Assembly: GCA_937877465.1 (NCBI GenBank)
Contig: CALFIT010000132.1
Span: forward strand, 1 to 31,615
DNA: 31,615 nucleotides
From: an uncultured Bacteroidales bacterium
Lineage (GTDB): Bacteria > Bacteroidota > Bacteroidia > Bacteroidales > F082
Reading direction: 5' to 3'
Position numbers and translations under genes: made by a program. How positions within the stretch are numbered: position 1 is the first letter of the stretch; every line of letters starts with the position of its first letter. Below are positions 1 to 6,404 of the stretch, in pieces. The notes under the pieces were generated by a model. That model was not told where the DNA came from and did not search any database. It was given only the letters and a program-made list of their open reading frames with translations.

Positions 1-1041
1 GTCGAAGCGGGCTTCATCGAGGAATACCTCTTCAAGGTGAAGAGCGTGCTGCAAGGCCGCAAGGTCGACTACCTCATTATCAATCACGACGAGCCTGACC
101 ACAGCAGCTCGATTGCTGCCGTGCTTCGCGAATGGCCTGAGATTCAAGTCGTTGGCAACGCCAAGACCTTTGCGCCGCTTGAGGCTTTCTACGGCCTCGT
201 CGAGAACAAGAAGGTCGTGGCCGAAGGCGAAACCTTGAGCCTTGGCAAGCACAGCTTGCAGTTCTTCATGGTGCCGATGGTGCACTGGCCCGAGTCGATG
301 GTGACCTACGAGCAATCGAGCGGCATCGTCTTCAGCAACGATGCCTTCGGTGGCTTCGGTGCCCTCAACGGCGGCATCTTCGACGACCAAGTCAACCTGG
401 CGTTCTATGAGGACGACATGCGTCGTTACTATGCCAACATCGTCGGCAAGGTGGCCATGCAAGCCCTGAAAGCCATTGAGAAACTGGGAGGATTGGAAAT
501 CAAGATGATAGCCCCGTCGCATGGCCTTGTGTGGCGCAGCAATATAGCTTGGGTCTTGGGCAAATACACCCAATGGAGCAAGCAAGAGAGCGAAGAAGGC
601 GTGGTCATTGTCTACGGCTCGATGCACGGCAACACGGGCGTCATGGCCGACATCGTGGCGCGTGGCGCCACCGAAGCCGGCATCAAGGAGGTGAAGGTGT
701 ACGACATCGCCAAAACCGAGGTCAGCTTTATCATGAGCGACATCTGGAAATACAAGGGCGTCGTCATCGGAGCCTGTGCCCACTACGGCAGCATGTTCCC
801 CAACATGACCCTGCTCACCCATGAAATCAACGAGTTCAAGCCGAAGGACAAGGTCTACGGCTTGTTTGGAGGCATGAGCTGGAGCGGTGGCGGCGTTAAG
901 ACTTTAGCCAAATACGCCGAAGAGGGCAAGTGGAACCTCGTGGCCGAAAGCGTCGAGGTGAAAGGCGCGCCCATCCGCGAGGAGGACTGGGACAAGCTCT
1001 ACAACTTAGGCAAGGTCGTTGCCGAGGCGGTGAAGAGATAG
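1..1041 (+). CDS. FprA-family flavodiiron protein (5' end outside window)
   Basis: The reading frame is open from the first base, so the gene begins upstream; about 346 residues are present, against roughly 400 for the family. Flavodiiron proteins reduce O2 to water (or NO to N2O) in the cytoplasm of anaerobes, using electrons from rubredoxin or other carriers. The N-terminal part is a beta-lactamase-like diiron domain: HDEPDH carries the H-x-E-x-D-H ligands, followed by VHWPE, SNDAFGG and PSHGLVW, which supply the remaining His/Asp ligands. From about residue 198 a flavodoxin-like FMN domain begins with VYGSMHGNTG, the phosphate-binding loop. No C-terminal rubredoxin domain follows. The gene converges on the hydrogenase operon and ends at a clear terminator. 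An oxygen-protection role beside an O2-sensitive hydrogenase is inferred. Family assignment is firm. Confidence 0.93.
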   Translation, partial: VEAGFIEEYLFKVKSVLQGRKVDYLIINHDEPDHSSSIAAVLREWPEIQVVGNAKTFAPLEAFYGLVENKKVVAEGETLSLGKHSLQFFMVPMVHWPESMVTYEQSSGIVFSNDAFGGFGALNGGIFDDQVNLAFYEDDMRRYYANIVGKVAMQALKAIEKLGGLEIKMIAPSHGLVWRSNIAWVLGKYTQWSKQESEEGVVIVYGSMHGNTGVMADIVARGATEAGIKEVKVYDIAKTEVSFIMSDIWKYKGVVIGACAHYGSMFPNMTLLTHEINEFKPKDKVYGLFGGMSWSGGGVKTLAKYAEEGKWNLVAESVEVKGAPIREEDWDKLYNLGKVVAEAVKR

Positions 1042-1067
1042 TATTTGTACTATTTGAACCAAACAAA

Positions 1068-1099
1068 AACTCCACCTCAAACGAGATGGAGTTTTTTTT
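1068..1099 (+). terminator. Rho-independent terminator of the flavodiiron gene
   Basis: An 11-bp stem with one C-A mismatch (AACTCCACCTC pairing with GAGATGGAGTT, loop AAAC) is followed by a run of eight T. It lies 27 bp after the flavodiiron stop codon. Confidence 0.85.
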
Positions 1100-1128
1100 C
1101 GTATTGCCTATTAATATAAATGGGTATG

Positions 1129-1156
1129 GTAGAGACGCAAAATCTTGCGTCTCTAC
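1129..1156. repeat. Perfect 12-bp palindrome between convergent genes
   Basis: GGTAGAGACGCAA-like arms: GTAGAGACGCAA (1129-1140) and TTGCGTCTCTAC (1145-1156) are exact reverse complements around a 4-base AATC loop. It lies 9 bp beyond the hydC stop codon on the minus strand. There is no T-run on either side, so a simple intrinsic terminator is unlikely. It resembles REP-type palindromes dispersed in many bacterial genomes; it could stabilise the 3' end of the hydrogenase mRNA or be a small mobile repeat. Confidence 0.7.
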
Positions 1157-1165
1157 ACAAACCAA

Positions 1166-1642
1166 TTATTTGTATTCGGCCAAGATGTCCTTCACATGGT
1201 CGGGGGTGACGCGGCCATAGACCTTCTCACCGACTTCGATGACAGGAGCCAGACCGCAGGCACCGACGCAGCGGAGGCAGGTCAGCGAGAACTTGCCGTC
1301 GGGAGTGACCTCGCCGACGCCAATGCCCAACTGACGCTTCAGCTCGTCCAACACCTTCTCGGCGCCACGCACATAGCAGGCCGTACCCAAGCAAACGCTG
1401 ATCGGGTGCTCGCCTTTGGGCGTCATGGTGAAGAAGGAATAGAAGGACACGATACCGTAAACCCTTGAAACCGGAATGTTCAGCTCCTTGGCCACTAGCT
1501 CCTGGACCTCAGCCGGCAAATAGCCGAACTCGCCCTGGACCTTGTGCAGCACGTTGATGACTTCGCCACCATCGTTGCCAAAGGACTTGCAAACATCCTT
1601 GATGAAGTTCACTTTCGATTCTGATAATTTGATAACTGCCAT
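1166..1642 (-). CDS. hydC: [2Fe-2S] NuoE-like subunit of NAD(P)-linked [FeFe] hydrogenase (HydC/HndA type)
   Basis: A 158-residue thioredoxin-fold [2Fe-2S] protein of the NuoE/HndA/HydC family. An N-terminal helical region (VINVLHKVQGEFGYLP) precedes the ferredoxin domain, whose four cluster cysteines lie in CLGTAC and CLRCVGAC, the family's C-x4-C and C-x3-C pairs. It probably relays electrons to the flavin subunit HydB in the cytosolic complex. It is the last gene of a four-gene minus-strand operon, starting 31 bp after hydA, with AAAGGAAA upstream of the ATG as a plausible ribosome-binding site. In Desulfovibrio hnd operons the NuoE-like gene comes first, so its terminal position here is a different arrangement. 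Confidence 0.92.
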   Translation of the reverse strand: MAVIKLSESKVNFIKDVCKSFGNDGGEVINVLHKVQGEFGYLPAEVQELVAKELNIPVSRVYGIVSFYSFFTMTPKGEHPISVCLGTACYVRGAEKVLDELKRQLGIGVGEVTPDGKFSLTCLRCVGACGLAPVIEVGEKVYGRVTPDHVKDILAEYK

Positions 1643-1673
1643 AGTATATTTCCTTTCTATTGTTTACTGGTTA

Positions 1674-3461
1674 TTAATCCTCGCTGATCTCGACGTGTTC
1701 CGACTTGTCGAAATAGTGGGTGTGCAGCAGTTCGTGTGACTTGTGGCCGCAAGGCTCACCAAAGTATTCGGCATAGAGCTTCTTGATCGAAGGATTCTCG
1801 TGTGACTTACGGATCGGTTTGCCAGCATCCTCACGGTAGATGGCTTCCGTACGCTTCTTGATGATCTCGCTGTTGCCATGGTGATAGGGCTGACCAGCGC
1901 CGCCGACGCAACCGCCGGGGCAGGCCATGACCTCGATGGCATGGAACTGTTCCTTGCCTTCGCGCACTCTTTCGAGCAAGGCACGGGCGTTGGACAGACC
2001 GTGGGCGATGCCGATGTGGATGGGCGTACCGTCGAAGTCGACCCAAGCGTCACGGATGCCGGCGATGCCACGGAGTTCGGTGAAGTCGATCTTAGGCAGC
2101 GGCTTGCCGGTGAACACCTCGTAGGCGGTACGGGTGGCGGCTTCGATCACACCACCGGTGGCGCCGAAGATGACGGCAGCACCTGTGGACTCGCCCAACG
2201 GGTCGTCGTATTCCTCGCACGGCATGTCCTTCAGATTGAGGTTGAACTGCTTAATCAAGCGGGCCAACTCGCGGGTCGTCAGGACGTAGTCGATATCGGG
2301 ATTGCCATCCTTGTAGAATTCCTTACGCTTGCTTTCGTACTTCTTGGCCAAGCAAGGCATGATGGAGACGACCACGAGGTCTTCGCGGTTGATGCCCATC
2401 TTCTCGGCCCAGTAGTTCTTGGCGACAGCACCAAACATCTGCATGGGCGACTTGGCCGTTGAAGGCACGTCGAGCATGTCGGGGAAGTTGTGTTCGAAGA
2501 AGTTGACCCAGCCCGGGCAGCACGAAGTGAGGATAGGCAGGCGGACACTCTTGTCGCCTTCCATGAACCTCTTGATACGGCCGAGCAGCTCGGTGCCTTC
2601 CTCCATGATGGTAAGGTCGGCAGCGAAGTCGGTGTCGAACACATAGTCGAAGCCGAGGCGACGCAAGGCGGCGGTCATCTGGCCGGTGACGATGGTGCCG
2701 GCGGGCATGCCGAACTCTTCACCGAGGGCCACGCGAGTGGCAGGAGCCGTATTGACGATGACGGTCTTCTTGGGGTTGTTGATGGCAGCCATCACGTTGC
2801 GGGTGTCGTCAACCTCGCTCAGGGCACCGACGGGGCACACCTGGACGCACTGACCGCACATGACGCAGGGCGAGTCGACGAGGTCTTGCTCGAAGGCAGG
2901 AGCCACGACTGCGCTGAAGCCACGGTTGATGGCGCTCAAGGCACCGACGGTCTGGACGTTGTTGCACATGTTCTCGCAGCGGCGGCACATCACGCACTTG
3001 TCGACGTCGCGCACGATAGCGGGCGACATGTCTTGGCGGTAGTGCGATTGCTCACCTTTGTAAGGAATCTCACGGATGCCGAGGTATTGGGCCAGCGATT
3101 GCAGCTCGCAGTTGCCGCTCTTGGCGCAGGTGAGGCAGTCGGCCGGGTGGTCGGAAAGGATGAGTTCGACCACGGTACGGCGGGCGTTGATGACGCGGTT
3201 GGTGTGGGTCAGCACTTCCATGCCTTCCACGCAGTCGGTGGCGCAGGCCGGGGCAAGGTTGCGGCGCGGACGGCCGTTGAAGTCCTTGACCACTTCGACG
3301 ACGCACACGCGGCAGCCGCCGGGCTTGTTTTCAAATTTCATTCCTGCCAGTTCAAAATAGCAAAGGGTAGGAATATGGATACCGGCCATGCGGGCGGCTT
3401 TCAGGATGGTAGTGCCTTCCGGGACCTGGATCTGTTTGTTATCAATTGTTACGTTAATCAT
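1674..3461 (-). CDS. hydA: [FeFe] hydrogenase catalytic subunit HydA/HndD (group A, multimeric)
   Basis: This 595-residue catalytic subunit makes or consumes H2 at an H-cluster. In order: an N-terminal [2Fe-2S] domain (C34, C50, C53, C73 or C77), a His-ligated [4Fe-4S] motif (HPADCLTCAKSGNC, 105-118), two [4Fe-4S] clusters (CVMCRRCENMC and CVMCGQCVQVCP), then the H domain. All three H-cluster motifs are intact: TSCCPGW (312-318), MPCLAKK (368-374) and MACPGGCVGGAGQP (512-525). The proton-relay cysteine C314 is present, so an active enzyme is expected. The frame could be extended 22 codons upstream, but the ATG used here has a strong GGAGGAG site and begins the typical MINVTIDNK ferredoxin domain. 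The gene follows hydB by 19 bp. With HydB and HydC it resembles electron-bifurcating hydrogenases that use NADH and reduced ferredoxin together; bifurcation is inferred. Confidence 0.95.
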   Translation of the reverse strand: MINVTIDNKQIQVPEGTTILKAARMAGIHIPTLCYFELAGMKFENKPGGCRVCVVEVVKDFNGRPRRNLAPACATDCVEGMEVLTHTNRVINARRTVVELILSDHPADCLTCAKSGNCELQSLAQYLGIREIPYKGEQSHYRQDMSPAIVRDVDKCVMCRRCENMCNNVQTVGALSAINRGFSAVVAPAFEQDLVDSPCVMCGQCVQVCPVGALSEVDDTRNVMAAINNPKKTVIVNTAPATRVALGEEFGMPAGTIVTGQMTAALRRLGFDYVFDTDFAADLTIMEEGTELLGRIKRFMEGDKSVRLPILTSCCPGWVNFFEHNFPDMLDVPSTAKSPMQMFGAVAKNYWAEKMGINREDLVVVSIMPCLAKKYESKRKEFYKDGNPDIDYVLTTRELARLIKQFNLNLKDMPCEEYDDPLGESTGAAVIFGATGGVIEAATRTAYEVFTGKPLPKIDFTELRGIAGIRDAWVDFDGTPIHIGIAHGLSNARALLERVREGKEQFHAIEVMACPGGCVGGAGQPYHHGNSEIIKKRTEAIYREDAGKPIRKSHENPSIKKLYAEYFGEPCGHKSHELLHTHYFDKSEHVEISED

Positions 3462-3480
3462 AATGTTCTCCTCCTCTATT

Positions 3481-5295
3481 TTATTTGACAGAAATGGCAC
3501 CAAACTTACAACCAGAGATACAGGCACCGCACTTAATGCACTTCGTGGAATCGATGACCAACGAAGGCAACTTGTGGCCTTCGGCGATGTAGTCGGTCTT
3601 CGAGATGGCGTCGGCGGGGCAGTTCTTCATGCACTTCGTGCAGCCGATGCACTTGTCCTTGTCGATCTCGTAGCGCATGAGCTTCTTGCAGACGCCAGCG
3701 CGGCATTTCTTGTCGACGACGTGCTCGACGTATTCGTCCCAGAAGTTGTCCAAGGTCGACAGCACCGGGTTGGGTGAGGTCTGGCCTAAACCGCAGAGGG
3801 CGGTGTCCTTGATCACGGCGGCAAGGTTGCGGAGTTCCTGGAGGTCGTCCATCGTGCCGTTGCCCTCGGTGATCTTGTTGAGGATTTCGAGCATACGCTT
3901 GTTACCCACGCGGCAGGGCGTGCATTTGCCGCAGCTCTCTTCGCAGGTGAACTCAAGGTAGAACTTGGCGATGGCCACCATGCAGGAGGTCTCGTCCATG
4001 ACGACCATACCGCCCGAGCCCATCATGGAGCCGGCAGCGACTAGGCTGTCATAGTCGATTTGGGTGTCCAAGTGCTTCTCGGTCAGGCAGCCGCCGGAAG
4101 GACCACCGGTCTGCACGGCCTTGAACTGACGGCCACCCTTGATGCCGCCACCGATTTCGTAGATGATGTCGCGGAGGGTGGTGCCCATCGGGACTTCGAT
4201 CAGACCGACGTTGTTGATCTGGCCGGCCAAGGCGAACACCTTGGTGCCCTTCGACTTCTCGGAGCCGATGCTGGCAAACCAGTCGGCACCCTTGGTGATG
4301 ATGATCGGGATGTTGGCAAACGTCTCCACGTTGTTCACATTGGAGGGTTTCATCTTGTAGCCAGCGACAGCCGGGAACGGGGGCTTGAAGGTGGGTTCGC
4401 CGCGCTTGCCTTCCATCGAGTGGATCAAGGCAGTCTCTTCACCGCAGACGAAAGCGCCGGCACCGTAGCGAAGCTCGATGTCGAAATCGAAGCCCGTGCC
4501 CATGATGTCCTTACCGAGCAGGCCGTATTCGCGGGCCTGGGCGATGGCGATTTGCAGGCGGTGGATGGCGAGCGGGTACTCCGCACGGATGTAGACCAAG
4601 CCGTGCGTGGCGCCGATGGCGTAGCCGCAGATGGCCATGGCCTCGACGACGCTGTGCGGGTCGCCTTCCATGATGGAACGGTCCATGAACGCGCCCGGGT
4701 CGCCCTCGTCGGCGTTGCAGATGACGTACATCTCGTCGCACTTGTTCTTGGCGCAGAGGCCCCATTTCACGCCGGTCGGGAAACCAGCGCCGCCACGGCC
4801 ACGGAGGCCCGACTTGGTAACCTCGTCGACGACCTGTTGGGGAGTCATCTCAGTGAGGCACTTGCCCAAGGCTTCATAGCCGCCACGCGAGATGCACTCG
4901 TCGATGTTTTCGGGGTTGATGAAACCGCAGTTACGCAAGGCGATACGCAGTTGCTTACGATAGAAGCCCATGTGCTTCGAGTCGGAGACGTGCTCCTTGT
5001 TCTCGGGATCCATGTAGAGCAGGTCGGTGACCTTACGGCCTTTGATGATGTGCTCGTTCACGATCTTCTCGACATCCTCAGGCTTCACCTGGGTGTAGAA
5101 AGTGTTGTCAGGCATGATCTTGACGATGGGGCCCTTCTCGCAGAAGCCGAAGCAACCCGTCCTGACCACCTGAACCTCATCTTGCAAGCCCTTCTCGGCC
5201 AGGATGGTCTCGAAGTTCTTGATGATTTCAGCACCTGCCGATGCCTGGCAGCCGGTACCACCGCAGCAAAGCACGTGCATCTTGATTTTTGTCAT
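3481..5295 (-). CDS. hydB: NuoF-like flavin subunit of [FeFe] hydrogenase (HydB/HndC type)
   Basis: A 604-residue NAD(P)H-reactive subunit. Residues 1-90 form a thioredoxin-like [2Fe-2S] domain (cysteines about 10-16 and C48/C52 in TGCFGFC). The NuoF core carries the nucleotide motif GRGGAGFPTG (166-175), the FMN-loop sequences NADEGDPGAF and GAGAFVCGEETALIHSMEG, and ESCGKCTPCRVG for a [4Fe-4S] cluster. The C-terminus adds two ferredoxin clusters (CIGCTKCMKNCP and CIKCGACISGCKFG). This five-part layout is typical of HydB of trimeric and tetrameric bifurcating hydrogenases rather than plain complex I NuoF. GGAGG lies 8 bp before the ATG. The gene sits 24 bp after the HndB-like gene and 19 bp before hydA. 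Confidence 0.95.
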   Translation of the reverse strand: MTKIKMHVLCCGGTGCQASAGAEIIKNFETILAEKGLQDEVQVVRTGCFGFCEKGPIVKIMPDNTFYTQVKPEDVEKIVNEHIIKGRKVTDLLYMDPENKEHVSDSKHMGFYRKQLRIALRNCGFINPENIDECISRGGYEALGKCLTEMTPQQVVDEVTKSGLRGRGGAGFPTGVKWGLCAKNKCDEMYVICNADEGDPGAFMDRSIMEGDPHSVVEAMAICGYAIGATHGLVYIRAEYPLAIHRLQIAIAQAREYGLLGKDIMGTGFDFDIELRYGAGAFVCGEETALIHSMEGKRGEPTFKPPFPAVAGYKMKPSNVNNVETFANIPIIITKGADWFASIGSEKSKGTKVFALAGQINNVGLIEVPMGTTLRDIIYEIGGGIKGGRQFKAVQTGGPSGGCLTEKHLDTQIDYDSLVAAGSMMGSGGMVVMDETSCMVAIAKFYLEFTCEESCGKCTPCRVGNKRMLEILNKITEGNGTMDDLQELRNLAAVIKDTALCGLGQTSPNPVLSTLDNFWDEYVEHVVDKKCRAGVCKKLMRYEIDKDKCIGCTKCMKNCPADAISKTDYIAEGHKLPSLVIDSTKCIKCGACISGCKFGAISVK

Positions 5296-5319
5296 ATAAA
5301 GTCCTCCAATTAAGATTGA

Positions 5320-5712
5320 TTAACCGATAGTTTCGTAGTTCACGGGGATGACGCCGTCCACCATCTCGTTGTTCATGACGTACTTGGTGAGGATTTCGTC
5401 AGCCTTGGTGTTGTCGACATGACCGAAGACGACGGGGTCCTTGCCCGGGCACTTCACCTCGATGGTCGGCTCGGCGTGGCAGTAGCCCATGCAGCCGGTT
5501 TGGGTGAAGACGATGCCGAGCTTCAGCTCGTCGGCCTTCTCCATCATGTGTTCCATAACTTGTTTTGCACCGGCGGCGATACCGCAAGTGGCCATTGCGA
5601 CCTTGATTTGCACCAAAGAGTCAGGGTCGTTGCTCTTTTCGCGAAGGTCAAGGTTCGACTGAAGCTTTTCTCTCATAGCTTTCAGTTCTGCTAAAGACTT
5701 AACTTTTGCCAT
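5320..5712 (-). CDS. hndB: HndB-like [2Fe-2S] thioredoxin-fold subunit of the hydrogenase
   Basis: A 130-residue small iron-sulfur protein, first gene of the hydrogenase operon. After a lysine-rich N-terminal helix (about 1-37) comes a thioredoxin-like [2Fe-2S] domain with cysteines at ATCGIAAG and TGCMGYCHAEP, the same cluster layout as the N-terminus of HydB. Homologous small subunits (HndB in Desulfovibrio) are thought to carry electrons within the NADP-reducing hydrogenase. AAGGAAAAAT before the ATG is a weak ribosome-binding site, and a Bacteroidota-type promoter lies about 80 bp upstream. Family membership is clear; its exact place in the complex is not known from sequence. Confidence 0.85.
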   Translation of the reverse strand: MAKVKSLAELKAMREKLQSNLDLREKSNDPDSLVQIKVAMATCGIAAGAKQVMEHMMEKADELKLGIVFTQTGCMGYCHAEPTIEVKCPGKDPVVFGHVDNTKADEILTKYVMNNEMVDGVIPVNYETIG

Positions 5713-5793
5713 ATTTTTCCTTTTTAGGGTTATTGTTGATTGAGTTGTTTGCCGTTGGTTTCAGGAATCTTCCGAATCCTGTCAAATCCGCTG

Positions 5794-5826
5794 CAAAAGT
5801 AGGGAAAAAAAACGTGCCATTCCAAA
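5794..5826 (-). promoter_or_regulatory. Promoter of the hydrogenase operon
   Basis: On the minus strand TACTTTTG (5801-5794) matches the Bacteroidota -7 consensus TAnnTTTG, and TTTG (5826-5823) stands 21 bp upstream as a -33 element. The leader to the hndB-like ATG would be about 75 nt. No other match is seen between the promoter and the start codon. Confidence 0.6.
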
Positions 5827-5861
5827 TAATGCGGCAACTTTTTAACGATTTTTTCAAGGAA

Positions 5862-5890
5862 CTTAAAACATTGTATTACAAATATTTAAG
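5862..5890. promoter_or_regulatory. Interrupted inverted repeat upstream of the hydrogenase promoter
   Basis: CTTAAA...TTTAAG outer arms and a central TTGTATTACAA (5871-5881) form a 29-bp dyad with 11 matching positions per side. It begins 36 bp upstream of the -33 element, so it could bind an activator. It does not fit the known Rex consensus. Confidence 0.3.
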
Positions 5891-5914
5891 CACTTTGAAA
5901 ACGACGCTAACTGT

Positions 5915-5935
5915 AAATTAGAATGATTCTAATTT
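5915..5935. promoter_or_regulatory. Perfect 21-bp dyad with Fur/PerR-like core
   Basis: Ten-base arms are exactly symmetric about G5925. The core TTAGAATGATTCTAA differs from the published PerR-type 7-1-7 box TTATAATnATTATAA at one position per arm. It lies in the 280-bp gap between the small protein gene and the hydrogenase operon, about 90 bp upstream of the promoter. No Fur/PerR gene is in the window, so the regulator is conjecture. Confidence 0.4.
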
Positions 5936-5938
5936 AGA

Positions 5939-5969
5939 AAACCCCGATTTTGGCTCAAAATCGGGGTTT
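5939..5969 (-). terminator. Terminator of the small acidic protein gene
   Basis: A perfect 13-bp stem (AAACCCCGATTTT with AAAATCGGGGTTT) around a 5-base loop lies 24 bp beyond the stop of the 111-residue gene. On the minus strand the stem ends in GGGGTTTT, giving a short U-run. Confidence 0.75.
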
Positions 5970-5992
5970 CGCGGGTCTTGGAGCAAGTGGAA

Positions 5993-6328
5993 TCAAAGCT
6001 CGTCGTTGATGAGCATCTCGACGACTTTCATGAAGTTCTTCTCCTTGAGGTTCTCCTCGCCTTCGTCGGCGGCGACGATGTCGTTGAGGTCGGCCATGAA
6101 AGCCGCCTTGTCCTCTTCGGTCTTCAGGTACTCATCCTTGTGTTCCTTGAAGAAGCTGAGCCAGTTAGGGCTGGTCATCGACTTCCATGCCTCAAACACC
6201 TCTTGGTAGCTCTTTTCGTCGAACTGCATACAGATGCGTTCCAGTTCGTTCATCGAGATGTTGCCGTCGATGCCCGAGGCGCAAAGCATCATGAAAATCT
6301 CGAATTTCTCTTTGGTCAGGTTTTCCAT
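5993..6328 (-). CDS. Small acidic helical protein, unknown function (possibly TerB-like)
   Basis: A 111-residue protein, strongly acidic and predicted all-helical from its residue pattern. It has no signal peptide, membrane segment or cysteine cluster (one Cys at the FMMLCASG stretch and one in ICMQF). The N-terminal pattern, a helix followed by ASGIDGNISMNELERI, recalls the TerB/DjlA-like fold, where an acidic loop such as DGNIS begins the second helix; this is a loose resemblance only. It is a single-gene unit with its own terminator, set between the divergent S8 peptidase gene and the hydrogenase operon. No function is assigned. Confidence 0.75.
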   Translation of the reverse strand: MENLTKEKFEIFMMLCASGIDGNISMNELERICMQFDEKSYQEVFEAWKSMTSPNWLSFFKEHKDEYLKTEEDKAAFMADLNDIVAADEGEENLKEKNFMKVVEMLINDEL

Positions 6329-6378
6329 AGCATTGAAGTTTTAAAGTGATGATGGCACAAAATTAGGAAATAAAACCA

Positions 6379-6386
6379 TATCTTTG
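6379..6386 (+). promoter_or_regulatory. -7 box of the S8 peptidase gene
   Basis: TATCTTTG fits TAnnTTTG; the ATG at 6405 follows after a leader of roughly 12 nt. This places the real start at 6405, because an upstream in-frame TTG at 6384 would lie inside the promoter. Confidence 0.6.
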
Positions 6387-6404
6387 CCGCAAATTTCAAA
6401 TTTT

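Noticed and set aside
1129..1156. Intrinsic terminator of the hydrogenase operon
   Set aside because: The stem is good but no T-run follows on the minus strand (CCATACCC instead).
4060..5313. Plus-strand open frame of 417 codons across hydB
   Set aside because: It mirrors hydB, has no ribosome-binding site and no motif, and reads Asp/Val/His-rich shadow sequence.
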